Below are positions 45,744-56,703 of a stretch of 64,000 nucleotides of DNA, piece after piece. A model generated the notes under the pieces. That model was not told the DNA's origin. It saw only the letters and a program-made list of their open reading frames with translations, and did not search any database. The position numbers and the translations under genes were made by a program. Origin of the DNA: Planctomycetota bacterium (GTDB lineage Bacteria; Planctomycetota; UBA1135; GCA-002686595); NCBI GenBank assembly GCA_002686265.1, contig NZBA01000036.1, positions 91,719 to 155,718 of the forward strand, in the 5' to 3' direction. Positions within the stretch are counted from its first letter, which is position 1, and each line of letters begins with the position of its first letter.

Positions 45744-46652
45744 TCACGCGAGGGCCCGGCTGAGGTCGCCGCCGGCCGCGGCGAGGCGCTCGCGGGCGGG
45801 GCCCGGATCCAGATCGTGGCGCTCCATCAGCACCGCCAGCTTGACGCTTCCCCGGGCTCGATCGAGCTGCCGCGCGGCCTGCGCGCGGTCGAGGTCGCAC
45901 AGTTCGCAGACGAGCCGGATGCCGCGGTCGCGCAGCTTGACGTTGGAGAGCGTGTTCACGTCGACCATGCGGTTGCCGTACACCTTGCCCAAGCCCGCCA
46001 TGGCCAAGGTCGAGACGGCGTTCAGGACCAGCTTGGTCGCCGTCCCCGCCTTGAGGCGCGTGCTGCCCGCCAGCGCCTCCGGCCCGGTCAGGACGCGGAT
46101 CGAGAAATCGGCACGGTCGGGCACCTCCGCGCTCGAAACGCAGGCGAAGAAGACCGTCGCCGCGCCGCGCGTTCGCGCGTGGTCGAGGGCGCCCTCCACG
46201 AAGGGCGTCGTGCCGCCGGCCGAGATGCCGAACACCACGTCGCCGCGGCCGATGCCGCGCGCGTCGAGCTCCGCTCGCGCGCCGTCGCGTTCGTCCTCGG
46301 CGCCCTCGACGGCCCCGGTCAGGGCAGCCGCTCCCCCGGCGATCACAGCCTGGACGCGCTCGGGGTCGCTCTGGAAGGTAGGTGGGCATTCGACCGCGTC
46401 GAGGACCGCCAGGCGCCCGCTCGTGCCGGCGCCGACGTAGACCAGCCGGCCGCCCGCGCTCAGGCGCTCGCGCACGAGCTCGATCACGGCCACGATGTCC
46501 TCGCGCGCCGCGGCCACCGCGGTGGCGATGCCTGCGTCGAGGGCGTTCATGCAGTCGAAGGCGGCCGCGACGCTCATGCGATCGAGCCCGGCGCTCGCGG
46601 GATGGGCGCGCTCGGTGTCGAGGTGAGCGCGGGAGGGAGGGAGGTCGCTCAT
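45744..46652 (-). CDS. murQ: N-acetylmuramic acid 6-phosphate etherase
   Basis: 302 residues. Cleaves the lactyl ether of MurNAc-6-phosphate, giving GlcNAc-6-phosphate in cell-wall recycling. SIS-domain landmarks are YVGAGTSGRLAVLDAVECPPTF, GISAGGTTPFVEGAL and AGTATKLVLNAVSTLAM, then GNRMVDVNTLSNVKLRDRG. ATG 46652 begins the family's usual N-terminus. No PTS transporter or MurR regulator is adjacent, so the sugar would come from internal turnover, consistent with the amidase at 43359. Confidence 0.95.
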   Translation of the reverse strand: MSDLPPSRAHLDTERAHPASAGLDRMSVAAAFDCMNALDAGIATAVAAAREDIVAVIELVRERLSAGGRLVYVGAGTSGRLAVLDAVECPPTFQSDPERVQAVIAGGAAALTGAVEGAEDERDGARAELDARGIGRGDVVFGISAGGTTPFVEGALDHARTRGAATVFFACVSSAEVPDRADFSIRVLTGPEALAGSTRLKAGTATKLVLNAVSTLAMAGLGKVYGNRMVDVNTLSNVKLRDRGIRLVCELCDLDRAQAARQLDRARGSVKLAVLMERHDLDPGPARERLAAAGGDLSRALA

Positions 46653-46814
46653 GCCACGGCCTCCCAGGCGCGAGGGGCGCGGCGCCGCGCCGTGGGGAAT
46701 GCGTCCATGAGAGCAGGGTAGCGGTTCGCGCCCGTCCCGATCTTCCTCTCCCGGCACGAGTTTCGCCGCGCCCCGGGCGGCGGCACGAGGTCCGCCTCCG
46801 TTATCCTCTCGCCC

Positions 46815-48389
<1,575 letters not shown>

Positions 48390-50773
48390 AGCAAGGGGCC
48401 CGCGTCGGCGGTGCAGCTCCACGGGACACCGCGCCGTTCGAGCTCGTCGGCGGCGGGCGGGCGCTGCGAGGCGCTCACCCAGACCGCGCGCGGGTCGGAG
48501 GCCACCAGGAGCCGCCCCAGCCAATCGGAGTCGGCTCCGTGGTGCGGCAACAGGAGCCGCGCGTGGGGGCCGACGAGCTCCCCGCGCGCCAGCAAGGCCT
48601 CGAGCCCGTCGGCGTCCGCATCGCCGCACAAGAGGAGGCGTTCTCCTGCCCACCCGACCTCCAGGCTGCGCGATCCCTCGTTGCCGTCTCCCGGCTTGCC
48701 GCGCAGGAGGGTCAGGGAGAGCCCGCCGTCCTCGGCCGCGGGCCGCAGCAGATCGAGGCTGCCGCGCAGGAGGTCCGTGCGCCGCGCCGCGGGGGGCAGG
48801 CGCCGGGCGAGCCGTGGCGGCAGGGCGCCCGCCCAGGTGCGCGGCGGGTAGCGCTCGACGACCCAGTCGAGGGCTCCGTCGTGGTCGCGGTGGGGATGGG
48901 AGAGCACGACCGAGAGCGCCCCGACGTCCCACGCGGCGAGGGCCGGTGCGAGGGCGGAGCGGGCGACGCCGGGCCGATCCCGCGAGCCGGCGTCGAACAG
49001 CCAGCAGTCCTCGCCCGGAGCCCGCAGGCAGACGGCGGTTCCGTTGCCGACGTCGAGGGCCCAGACCTCCAGGCCGCTCGGCCCGCGGGTCCACGGAAGG
49101 AGTGCGAGTCCCCAGGCCACGGCGCTCGCCCGCCCCGCGCGCCGCACGCCGCCCAGCCACGCCAGGGAGCCGGCGCAGGTGGCGGCGAGTAGAAGGAACG
49201 GGCGCGGCGGCAGGGGAGCGGGGGTCGCCGGCAGGCTGTCGCCGAGCTCCGCGATCGCCACCAAGACGGCAGCCCCCAGGTCCAGGAGGAGCTCGAGCCC
49301 GCCCACGGGCAGGATCAGCCACAGCCAACCGCTCAAGAGCAGGAGGGCCAGGGAGGGCAGCATCAAGGGCGTCAGCAGGATTCCGACCCAGCTCCACTCT
49401 CCGAAGCGCGTCCAGACGAAGGGCAGGGTGGCGAGGGTGGCGGCGATCGAAAGGCCGACCCCGCCGGAGAGGGCGTCGACCAGACGCTGGGCGAGGACGC
49501 GACCCCACAAGGGCCGGCGCCGTCCCAGGCGCCCGACGCCGGCGATACGCCCACCGCCAGGCAGGGCTCCGCGCAGGGTCGCGACCGTCCCGCGCCCGGC
49601 GCAGATCAGGCCTCCGGTGGCGGCGTAGGAGAGCAGCAGGGACGGGCTGGCGAGGGCCGCGGGTCGGGCCAGGAGCTCGACGCTGGCCGCTAGGGCCCAC
49701 AGCGAGAGGGCGTCCGGGCGCCGGCCGCCCAGGCGCGGGGCGAGCTGGCCCAGGGCCAGGGCCAGGCTGGCGCGCACCACCGGAGCGGCAGCCCCGGCCA
49801 GGGGAGCGAAGAGCGAGAGCAGCAGGGCGCGCCAGATCTCGGGGGCGGCCAGGGCGCGCCACCAGAGCGTGCGACCTCGCCCGCGGGCGGCGCAGAAGGC
49901 GAGGGCGGAGCCCGCCGGCCAGACGAACAGGAGCGCCACCAGTCCGACGTGCAGACCGCTGACCGCGAGGACGTGGCGCGTTCCGGTGCGCGTGAAAAGG
50001 TCCGTCAGGCGCGGCTCGAGCGCGCCGCGCTCGCCTAGGAGCAGGGCCGCGCACAGGCCGCGGGTGCGCGGATCCGCGAGGCCTTCGAGGCGCTCGAGGG
50101 CCGTGGTGCGTAGGGCGGCGATGGCGCGCGCGAGGCGGGCGGGGAGGCGTTCGGAGGCCGGTGCGAGGCGCTGGATCTGGTCCGGCAGGAGCCGGCGCGG
50201 CACGCTCCCGCCGGTCGAGGGGGCTACGGGTCCGCGGGCCGCTCGCACGCCCGGTCCGGCGACCAGCAGCCGTACGCGCTCGCCGGGAGTGATCAGGCCG
50301 GGGGTTACCGACCAGGTCTCGCCGCCGCTCTGCAGGCGTCCGACGGTGTGCTCGCCGTGGCGCAGCTCACTCCACACGCCCGTGGTGGGATCGACCGGTT
50401 CCACCGCCGTCGCCGCCGAGCGCAGACCCGCCAGGCAGAACAGCATCAGCCACGGAGCGGCTCGGCTGCGCCAGACGAGGAGGCAGGCCAGACCGGCGAC
50501 CATCCACCCGGCCGTGGAGCCGATCCCACCCGCCAGGGTTCCCCCGGCCAGGATCGCGCCGACCGCTAGCAGTGGGCGGCGCGGGCGGGGGCCGGTCCGT
50601 CCGTCTCCGGCGCGGTCGTGATCTGCGGCGCGTTCGGTCACGCGAGGGGGGACCGCGCGGGGGCGGCGTTGGTTACGCGCTAGGCCTGCGCGCCCTCGGC
50701 CTGCTCCCGCGCCGTCCGGTCTCGGACGGGTCTTGCACGCTAGCGGCGGGCCCCCGGTTAGACTCTGGTCGCC

Positions 50774-51265
50774 ATGGCTCCCAAGCAGACCGCCGCTCTC
50801 TTCCCCGGGACCTTCGACCCGCTCACCCTGGGGCACCAGGACCTCGTCGGGCGCGCGCGGGAGTTGTTCGGGCGCGTCGTCGTGGGCGTGGCGGTTCATC
50901 CGGAGAAGGAGCAGCTCTTCGACGCCGCCGAGCGCGCCTCTCTCGCGCGCGAGGTGACATCCGATCTCTCCGGGGTCGAGGTGTGCGTGATCGAAGGGTT
51001 GCTGGTCGAGGCCTGTAGGACGCTCGGCTGCTCGGTGATCGTGCGCGGCGTGCGCGGTGGCGCGGACTTCGATTACGAGGTCTCGATGGCTCGCACGAAC
51101 CGTGAGCTCGACGGGGGCATCGATACGATCCTGCTCGCCCCTTCGCCGGCCTTGACCCACATCTCGAGCACCCTCGTGCGCCAGATCGCCTCCATGGGAG
51201 GGGATGTTTCTCCCTTCGTCGCGCCCAAGGTGGCGCGCGCCCTGCGCGAGCGTTTCGCGTCCTGA
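50774..51265 (+). CDS. coaD: Phosphopantetheine adenylyltransferase
   Basis: 163 residues. Transfers AMP to 4'-phosphopantetheine, the penultimate step of CoA synthesis. The nucleotidyltransferase motif is FPGTFDPLTLGH (10-21), followed by VIVRGVRGGADFDYE and the C-terminal THISSTLVRQIASMGGDVSPFV, the ISSSxVR motif. First of three closely spaced genes (coaD, ridA, ychF; gaps 20 and 10 bases). coaX is at the left edge of the window. Confidence 0.96.
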   Translation: MAPKQTAALFPGTFDPLTLGHQDLVGRARELFGRVVVGVAVHPEKEQLFDAAERASLAREVTSDLSGVEVCVIEGLLVEACRTLGCSVIVRGVRGGADFDYEVSMARTNRELDGGIDTILLAPSPALTHISSTLVRQIASMGGDVSPFVAPKVARALRERFAS

Positions 51266-51285
51266 CCCATCGCCTCCGCCGATCC

Positions 51286-51672
51286 ATGAGCGACCGCCGC
51301 GCCGTCCACACTCCCGACGCTCCCGACGCCCTCGGTCCCTACAGCCAAGCCGTCGTCGCCTGCGGGCTCGTCCACTGCTCCGGGCAGATCGGTCTCGACC
51401 CCGCCAGCGGGGAGTTCGTGGAGGGGGACGTTACGGCGCAGGCGGAGCGCGTCCTCGCCAACCTGTGCGCCGTGCTCGAGGCCGCCGGCTCAGGGATCGA
51501 GTGTGTGTTGAAGTGCAACGTCTACCTGGCCGACCTAGCCGATTTCGCCGCCGTGAACGAGGTCTACGCGCGCACTTTCGAGGGCGACGCGCCGCCCGCG
51601 CGAGCCTGCATCGAGGCGCGCTTGCCCAAGGGCGCCCTGATCGAGATCGACTGCGTGGCCCTCGCGCGCTGA
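51286..51672 (+). CDS. ridA: RidA-family enamine/imine deaminase
   Basis: 128 residues. Hydrolyses reactive enamine/imine intermediates from PLP enzymes. GPYSQAV near the start, SGQIGLDP, and the catalytic Arg106 in PPARACIEARLPKGALIEID with Glu120 are the residues of the active RidA subgroup. It sits between coaD and ychF in a probable operon. Confidence 0.93.
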   Translation: MSDRRAVHTPDAPDALGPYSQAVVACGLVHCSGQIGLDPASGEFVEGDVTAQAERVLANLCAVLEAAGSGIECVLKCNVYLADLADFAAVNEVYARTFEGDAPPARACIEARLPKGALIEIDCVALAR

Positions 51673-51682
51673 CGGAGACGAC

Positions 51683-52774
51683 ATGAGCCTCGCCTGCGGT
51701 ATCGTCGGCCTGCCCAACGTGGGCAAGACCACCCTCTTCGAAGCCCTGACCGGCTTCGGCTCCGTTCCCGCGCCCTACGCCTTCAGCACGACCGAGCCGC
51801 AGCGCTCGGTCGTGGCCGTACCTGACGGGCGCCTCGAGGTGATCCACGGCTTCATCGAGACCGACAAGATCGTTCCCGCGGACTTGTCGGTGATGGACAT
51901 TCCGGCTCTCGCGCCCGGCGCCTACAAGGGCGAGGGCCTCGGCAACAAGTTCCTCGGCACCGCCAAGGAGGCAGACGCCATCCTGCACGTCGTGCAGTGC
52001 TTCGAGCGAGCCGATCTCGGGCGAGAGCGGCCCGTCGATCCGACCGGGGACATCGAGACCCTCGAGCTCGAGCTGTGCATGGCGGACCTGGACACGGTCG
52101 AGCGCAACCGCGAGCGCGTGGCCAAGAAGGCGCGGGCGGGCGACGATGCGAGCCGATTCCAGCGGGACGTCTTCCAGCGCGCCGCGGCCCAGCTGGAGGA
52201 AGGCGGCCTGCTCTCCGCTCTTCCCTGGAAACCGACCGAGGCCGAAGCCCTGCGACCGCTCTTCCTGCTGACGACCAAGCCGGTGTTGTACGTGGCCAAC
52301 GTGGGCGACGACGACCTGGCGGGGGAGGGGGAACTCGCGCGTGCGGTGGCCGAGCACGCCGCCGCCAGCGGCGCCGGCTCTATCGCCCTGTGCTGCGACA
52401 TCGAGTGCGAGCTGCGCTCGATGGAGGCCGACGACCGCGAGCTGTTCATGGGCGAGTTGGGAGTCAAGGAACTGAGCCTGCCGCGCTTGATCTCGGAGGC
52501 CTACGACCTCCTCGGCCTGCAGACCTTCTTCACCGCCGGCGAGAAGGAGATCAAGGCCTGGACCATCCTGCAGGGAGACAGCGCCCCCTTGGCCGCCGGT
52601 CGCATCCACACCGACTTCGAGAAGAAGTTCATCAAGGCCGAGGTCTACTCGGTGGCGGACCTCGTCGAGCACGAGAGCGAAGCCGCCATCAAGGCCGCCG
52701 GGAAACTGCGCGTCGAGGGGCGTGACTACGTCATGCGCGAGAGCGACGTGGTCCACTTCCTCGTGGGCCGCTGA
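51683..52774 (+). CDS. ychF: Obg-like ATPase YchF
   Basis: 363 residues. P-loop GLPNVGKTT (9-17), G2 region FSTTEPQ, DIPALAPGAYKGEGLGNKFL as the G3/switch region, the helical insert, and the C-terminal TGS domain (FFTAGEKEIKAWTI, HTDFEKKFIKAEV). YchF binds ribosomes and prefers ATP over GTP. Last gene of the coaD-ridA-ychF block, ending before a GCGCGC hairpin. Confidence 0.96.
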   Translation: MSLACGIVGLPNVGKTTLFEALTGFGSVPAPYAFSTTEPQRSVVAVPDGRLEVIHGFIETDKIVPADLSVMDIPALAPGAYKGEGLGNKFLGTAKEADAILHVVQCFERADLGRERPVDPTGDIETLELELCMADLDTVERNRERVAKKARAGDDASRFQRDVFQRAAAQLEEGGLLSALPWKPTEAEALRPLFLLTTKPVLYVANVGDDDLAGEGELARAVAEHAAASGAGSIALCCDIECELRSMEADDRELFMGELGVKELSLPRLISEAYDLLGLQTFFTAGEKEIKAWTILQGDSAPLAAGRIHTDFEKKFIKAEVYSVADLVEHESEAAIKAAGKLRVEGRDYVMRESDVVHFLVGR

Positions 52775-52794
52775 CCCGCGAACCCAGGGACACG

Positions 52795-52811
52795 GCGCGC
52801 CCTCAGCGCGC
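52795..52811. terminator. Short GC hairpin between convergent genes
   Basis: GCGCGC-CCTCA-GCGCGC, a perfect 6-pair stem between ychF (+) and the minus-strand gene ending at 52803. No T-run, so a weak terminator candidate. Confidence 0.35.
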
Positions 52812-53462
52812 GTCGAAGTCGATCCGCCGTGATGGACCGAAGAGGAAGGTGTGTTCGTAGCGATGAACGTTCAGAATGCGGTCGCGCGCCCACTCGTCAC
52901 GGCGGAAGGGGATCGTCTCTCCGGTCTGGGCATCGCGCAGCTCAACCCGCAGCGCCGCGGTTCGTCCACCGGCCAGGTCGTTCTTGTGGATCACCCAGTC
53001 CTGCGAGCCGTCGGGGCGCTCGACGGGGACGGAGTGGAAGTTGTAGCGCATCCCGATGACGTTGGGGCATCGCCGCCCCGGACAGTGGTGCCTACCGATC
53101 CTGTCGGCTGCGATGAGGGGCTCCATCTCGTCGATCGGCACCAGCAGCGGGCGCAGGTCCTCAGTCGTGAGCGTCAGGGGGGCATGACCTTGGAGCAGGC
53201 CGTCGATCCACACTTCGGCCGGTAGGCCGGGCTCGGTCTCCAGGCGGAGCTCCACCAGCTCCACTACTGGTGCGCTTCGTAGCACGGCGAGTGCGCCGGC
53301 GACCATGGCGGCCAGGGCCAGCAACCCCTTGGCGAGCCGGTGCGACGGGCGCGAGTCGCCGGTCCGCCGCCGCGAGCCGAGCACGATCAGGAGGCCTCCG
53401 ACGATGAGGGCTCCCAGCAGGAGAACGGCGGCGATCAGGAGCGGGACGATTCCCCAGGTCAT
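52803..53462 (-). CDS. Membrane protein with PEGA-like segment, unknown function
   Basis: 219 residues. Two N-terminal transmembrane helices (VPLLIAAVLLLGALIVGGLLIVL and LLALAAMVAGALAVL) precede a soluble part with LPAEVWIDGLLQGHAPLTLT, which resembles a PEGA beta-sandwich, and a Cys pair (HHCPGRRCP). No catalytic motif. It stands alone, upstream of no gene on its strand for 340 bases past ychF. The 139 bases between it and the aldolase hold only a small hairpin. Confidence 0.6.
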   Translation of the reverse strand: MTWGIVPLLIAAVLLLGALIVGGLLIVLGSRRRTGDSRPSHRLAKGLLALAAMVAGALAVLRSAPVVELVELRLETEPGLPAEVWIDGLLQGHAPLTLTTEDLRPLLVPIDEMEPLIAADRIGRHHCPGRRCPNVIGMRYNFHSVPVERPDGSQDWVIHKNDLAGGRTAALRVELRDAQTGETIPFRRDEWARDRILNVHRYEHTFLFGPSRRIDFDAR

Positions 53463-53550
53463 CGGCGGGAAGTCGGAAGAAGTGAGGGGCGGGGCGGCGG
53501 CATGGCGAATCGGGGGGCGGGGAGCAGCCCCTCGTGCGCCGCCGCGACCC

Positions 53551-53569
53551 GGGCATTTCGAGAAAGCCC
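53551..53569 (-). terminator. Small hairpin downstream of the aldolase
   Basis: On the + strand GGGC-A-TTT-CGAG-AAA-GCCC forms a 7-pair stem with one bulged base, 33 bases past the aldolase stop on its strand. No T-run. Weak candidate. Confidence 0.3.
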
Positions 53570-53601
53570 GCGCGGGCCGAGACGGAAGGGCTGAGTGGGG
53601 A

Positions 53602-54624
53602 TCAGACCCCCGCGGCCTCCATCCCTGCCGTGTAGGCGCCGCTGCGCGCCGCGCCGTTCATGCGCGCGCGGTGCAGGAAGGCGGTTTGCCCCTGGGCGAA
53701 GCGGTCGCGCGAGCCGGCCCAGGCTGCGAGGGCCGAGGCCTGCAGGGCCCGGCCGTAGGAAAACGAGAGCTGCCAGGGCAGGTCGGGATGGCGCTGGTTC
53801 ATGGCCGAGAGGTGAGTCGTGGCCTGCTCCTCGGTCTGGCCTCCGGAGAGGAACACGATTCCGGGGACCTCGGCTGGGACGGTGTCGAGGAAGCAGGCGA
53901 CGGTCGCGTCGGCCACCGCTTCGACACCGGCCTGCTCCGCACAGTCCTTGCCGGCGATCACCATGTTGGGCTTGAGCAGCATGCCGTCGAGCGCGACACG
54001 CTGCAGGGCGAGTTGCTCGAAAGTGCGGCTCAGGGTCCGGCGCGTCACCTCGTCGCAGCGCGCGAGGTCGTGGGCGCCGTCCATCAGGACCTCGGGCTCG
54101 ACGATCGGGACCAGGCCGGCCTCCTGGCAGAGGGCCGCGTAGCGCGCGAGAGCGTGAGCGTTGGTCGCGATGCAGGTCTCGCTGGGAATGTCGTCGCCGA
54201 TCGTGATCACCGCGCGCCACTTCGCGAAGCGCGCGCCCAGCTCCGCGTACTCGTTCAGGCGCTCGCGCAGGCCGTCGAGGCCCTCGGTCACCGTCTCGCC
54301 CGGCGCCGCCGCCAGGGACTTGGCGCCCTTGTCGACCTTGATGCCGGGGTGGATGCCCTGCTCGCTGAGGATGTGCGCCAGGCGGCGGCCGTCGAGGGCG
54401 TCCTGGCGGAGGGTCTCGTCGAAGAGGATCACGCCGCTGATGAACTCATTGCCCCCCTCGCTGGTGAAGAGCATTTCCCGATAGTCCCGACGCTGGTCCT
54501 CCGTGTTGGGCACGTCCACGCTCGCGAGGCGCTTGGCGATGGTCGGGGTGCTCTCGTCGGCGGCCAGGATGCCCTTCTGGGGGGCGACGAGGTCGAGGGC
54601 GATGTCGTTCAGGGATTGAGTCAT
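53602..54624 (-). CDS. Fructose-bisphosphate aldolase class I
   Basis: 340 residues of the Schiff-base (class I, animal/plant-like) type. KGILAADEST at the N-terminus, GIKVDKG, FAKWRAVI, PIVEPEV, the Schiff-base Lys in DGMLLKPNMV, and GIVFLSGGQTEEQAT are all present. Acts in glycolysis and gluconeogenesis. ATG 54624 gives the normal start. Class I enzymes are less common than class II in bacteria, but they occur in several phyla, so this is not by itself a sign of transfer. Confidence 0.95.
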   Translation of the reverse strand: MTQSLNDIALDLVAPQKGILAADESTPTIAKRLASVDVPNTEDQRRDYREMLFTSEGGNEFISGVILFDETLRQDALDGRRLAHILSEQGIHPGIKVDKGAKSLAAAPGETVTEGLDGLRERLNEYAELGARFAKWRAVITIGDDIPSETCIATNAHALARYAALCQEAGLVPIVEPEVLMDGAHDLARCDEVTRRTLSRTFEQLALQRVALDGMLLKPNMVIAGKDCAEQAGVEAVADATVACFLDTVPAEVPGIVFLSGGQTEEQATTHLSAMNQRHPDLPWQLSFSYGRALQASALAAWAGSRDRFAQGQTAFLHRARMNGAARSGAYTAGMEAAGV

Positions 54625-54776
54625 GGGTCGGTCGGCGTGCAGGCTCCGCTGGAGCGGTCGAGTGAGGTGCGAAACGCGGGGATGGTAGCATCTGCCCGCC
54701 GCGGGCGCGCTCCCCTCCCGGCGACCTCGCGTGGGGTATCCTTCGGCCTGGGAACCGTCCCCCCAGGCGCAGGACC

Positions 54777-56657
54777 ATGCTCATCCCTTACCGACCCGCA
54801 GTCCACCGCCGCCGCCGCGGTGCGGTCCGCGACCTCTTGGGGATCGGCGTGACCCTGGCCTGTGCCGCCCTGGCGCTGGTCTGGATCGCCGGCCTCGAGG
54901 GCGGTCCCGCGGCTGTCGATCCGAAGTCCGTGGACGAGGAGGACTCGGGGTCCGTGGACGAGGTGGACTCGGGCACGTCGCTCATCGACGCGACAGCGGC
55001 GCACGAGGACCTCGACCCCGCGCGGGACGGATGGGAGAGCGAGGTCTTCAGCGAGGCCGCCGGCGCCCGCCTGGGCGAGCTGGCGGAGATCCTGGCCGGC
55101 CCCGCCCGGGGGACCCCGGAGTCCCTCGAGCCCTTCCTCGACCTGGCCTTCCGCTGCTCCGATCTGCGCCCGGACCTGTTGAAGGAGACCTACGCGGCGG
55201 GCGGCGTGCGCGCCACGCGCGGGATCATCCCCGGCGGAGAGGCGATGCTCCTCCTGCACGAGGGTCCGCGCGGCCTGGTGAGCGCCATCGAGGACCTCTG
55301 CTCGCCCTGGCCTGAGCTCGCTCCTGCGCGCGCGAAGCTCAAGATCATCGCCGTCAACCGCGGCGACGACGGTGAGTGGTTGACGACGGTGGCCGCGCGC
55401 ACCTCGGCCTCGGATCCGACCACCGGCGTCCAGCAGGACGGCCGCTGGTTCTGTCGCTGGGGGGCGCGCCCCGGCGGCGAGCCGCTCCTGCGCAGCGTCC
55501 AGGTCACCGCCTTCGAGGAGGTCGTGCGCACGACGATCGGGGAGCCTTGGTTCGCCGATTGCACCGAGGCCGTTCTGGGAGCGAATCCCTCCTACCGCGA
55601 CCAGCTCCTGCCCGGCATCCGCTCGTGGAGCGAGCGCCTGGACCGGGCGACCGGCGTCTCGTTCCTGGGGTTCGAGGGACTCGCCGTGGGAGACGTGGAC
55701 GGCGACGGGCTCGAGGACCTCTACGTCTGCCAGGTCGGCGGACTGCCCAACAGGCTCTACGTCCAGCAGGCGGACGGGACGGCGCTCGACGCCTCGGCGC
55801 GCTCGGGGGCCGACTACATCGACCCGACCCACAGCGCGCTGTTGTGCGACCTCGACGGGGACGGCGACCAGGACCTGGTCGTCGCCACGGACCCGATCTC
55901 GATCCACTCCAACGACGGGACCGGGCGCTTCACCCTCGAGACGACCTTCGACGCGACGATCGTCTACGCCATGGCGGCGGCGGACGCCGAGGGCGACGGC
56001 GACCTCGACCTCTACCTGTGCCGCTACAGCGAGGCGCGCGACACCGCGCCCCTGCCCTACCACGACGCGAACAACGGCCCGCCCAACCTGTTCCTGCGCA
56101 ACGAGGGGGACTTCACCTTCACCGACGCCACCCTGGCCGTCGGCCTCGAGCGCAACAACCGCCGTTTCAGCTTCGCGGCGGCCTGGGTCGACTACGACGC
56201 GGACGGGGACGCGGACCTGTACGTCGCCAACGACTACGGGCGCAACAACCTCTATCGCAACGACCGCGGCCGCTTCACCGACGTCGCACCCCAGGCGGGC
56301 GTGGAGGACGTCTCGGCGGGCATGTCGGTGGCCTGGTCGGACGTGGACGTCGACGGCGACCTCGATCTCTACGTAGGGAACATGTTCTCGTCGGCGGGCA
56401 ACCGCATCGCCTACCAGCGCCGCTTCAAGCAGAGCGCGGACGCGGGCACGCGGGCCGAGTTCCAGCGGCACGCGCGCGGCAACTCCCTGTTCGTCAACCG
56501 CGGCGACGGGACGTTCGAGGACGTGAGCGAGGCGAGCGGAGTGACCATGGCCCTGTGGTCGTGGGCCTCGAAGTTCGTCGACATCAACAACGACGGCCTC
56601 GAGGACATCTACGTCGCCAACGGCATGGTGACCAACGAGGACCCCGGTGACTTGTGA
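54777..56657 (+). CDS. CRTAC1-type FG-GAP protein, part before in-frame TGA
   Basis: 626 residues up to TGA 56655-56657. The N-terminus has a transmembrane anchor (DLLGIGVTLACAALALVWIAG) after basic residues. The second half has six Ca-binding-type FG-GAP/VCBS repeats (DVDGDGLEDLYV, DLDGDGDQDLVV, DAEGDGDLDLYL, DYDADGDADLYV, DVDVDGDLDLYV, DINNDGLEDIYV), a beta-propeller typical of CRTAC1 proteins. The expected ASPIC/UnbV domain is missing here but continues in the same frame directly after the TGA (SFFWRQVVSHSP...). I therefore read this and the next entry as one gene of 1296 codons with TGA as residue 627. Confidence 0.85.
   Translation: MLIPYRPAVHRRRRGAVRDLLGIGVTLACAALALVWIAGLEGGPAAVDPKSVDEEDSGSVDEVDSGTSLIDATAAHEDLDPARDGWESEVFSEAAGARLGELAEILAGPARGTPESLEPFLDLAFRCSDLRPDLLKETYAAGGVRATRGIIPGGEAMLLLHEGPRGLVSAIEDLCSPWPELAPARAKLKIIAVNRGDDGEWLTTVAARTSASDPTTGVQQDGRWFCRWGARPGGEPLLRSVQVTAFEEVVRTTIGEPWFADCTEAVLGANPSYRDQLLPGIRSWSERLDRATGVSFLGFEGLAVGDVDGDGLEDLYVCQVGGLPNRLYVQQADGTALDASARSGADYIDPTHSALLCDLDGDGDQDLVVATDPISIHSNDGTGRFTLETTFDATIVYAMAAADAEGDGDLDLYLCRYSEARDTAPLPYHDANNGPPNLFLRNEGDFTFTDATLAVGLERNNRRFSFAAAWVDYDADGDADLYVANDYGRNNLYRNDRGRFTDVAPQAGVEDVSAGMSVAWSDVDVDGDLDLYVGNMFSSAGNRIAYQRRFKQSADAGTRAEFQRHARGNSLFVNRGDGTFEDVSEASGVTMALWSWASKFVDINNDGLEDIYVANGMVTNEDPGDL
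54927..54974 (+). repeat. 24-base tandem duplication inside the CRTAC1-type gene
   Basis: Two adjacent 24-base units (54927-54950 and 54951-54974) differ by two bases and encode SVDEEDSG then SVDEVDSG. They lie in the acidic linker after the membrane anchor; the duplication keeps the frame. Confidence 0.8.
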
Positions 56658-56703
56658 AGCTTCTTCTGGCGGCAGGTCGTGTCGCACTCACCCTCGACCG
56701 CCG
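56655..56703 (+). promoter_or_regulatory. Candidate selenocysteine TGA with SECIS-like stem-loop
   Basis: TGA 56655-56657 is in frame with coding sequence on both sides. A stem-loop follows: CGGC (56670-56673), bulged A, GGTCG (56675-56679), a 15-base loop beginning TG, CGACC (56695-56699), GCCG (56700-56703). There are 22 bases between the TGA and the loop, and a G is the second loop base. Bacterial SECIS elements sit just after the UGA within the coding region, with a G early in the loop. The loop is slightly longer than usual. Function is inferred. Confidence 0.45.

Noticed and set aside
56655..56657. Frameshift or ordinary pseudogene explanation for the split CRTAC1-type gene
   Set aside because: Not fully excluded, but both halves are in the same frame, the downstream 670 codons show no further stops, and domains are intact. 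A frameshift is ruled out by the frame identity. A nonsense mutation or base-call error remains the main alternative.
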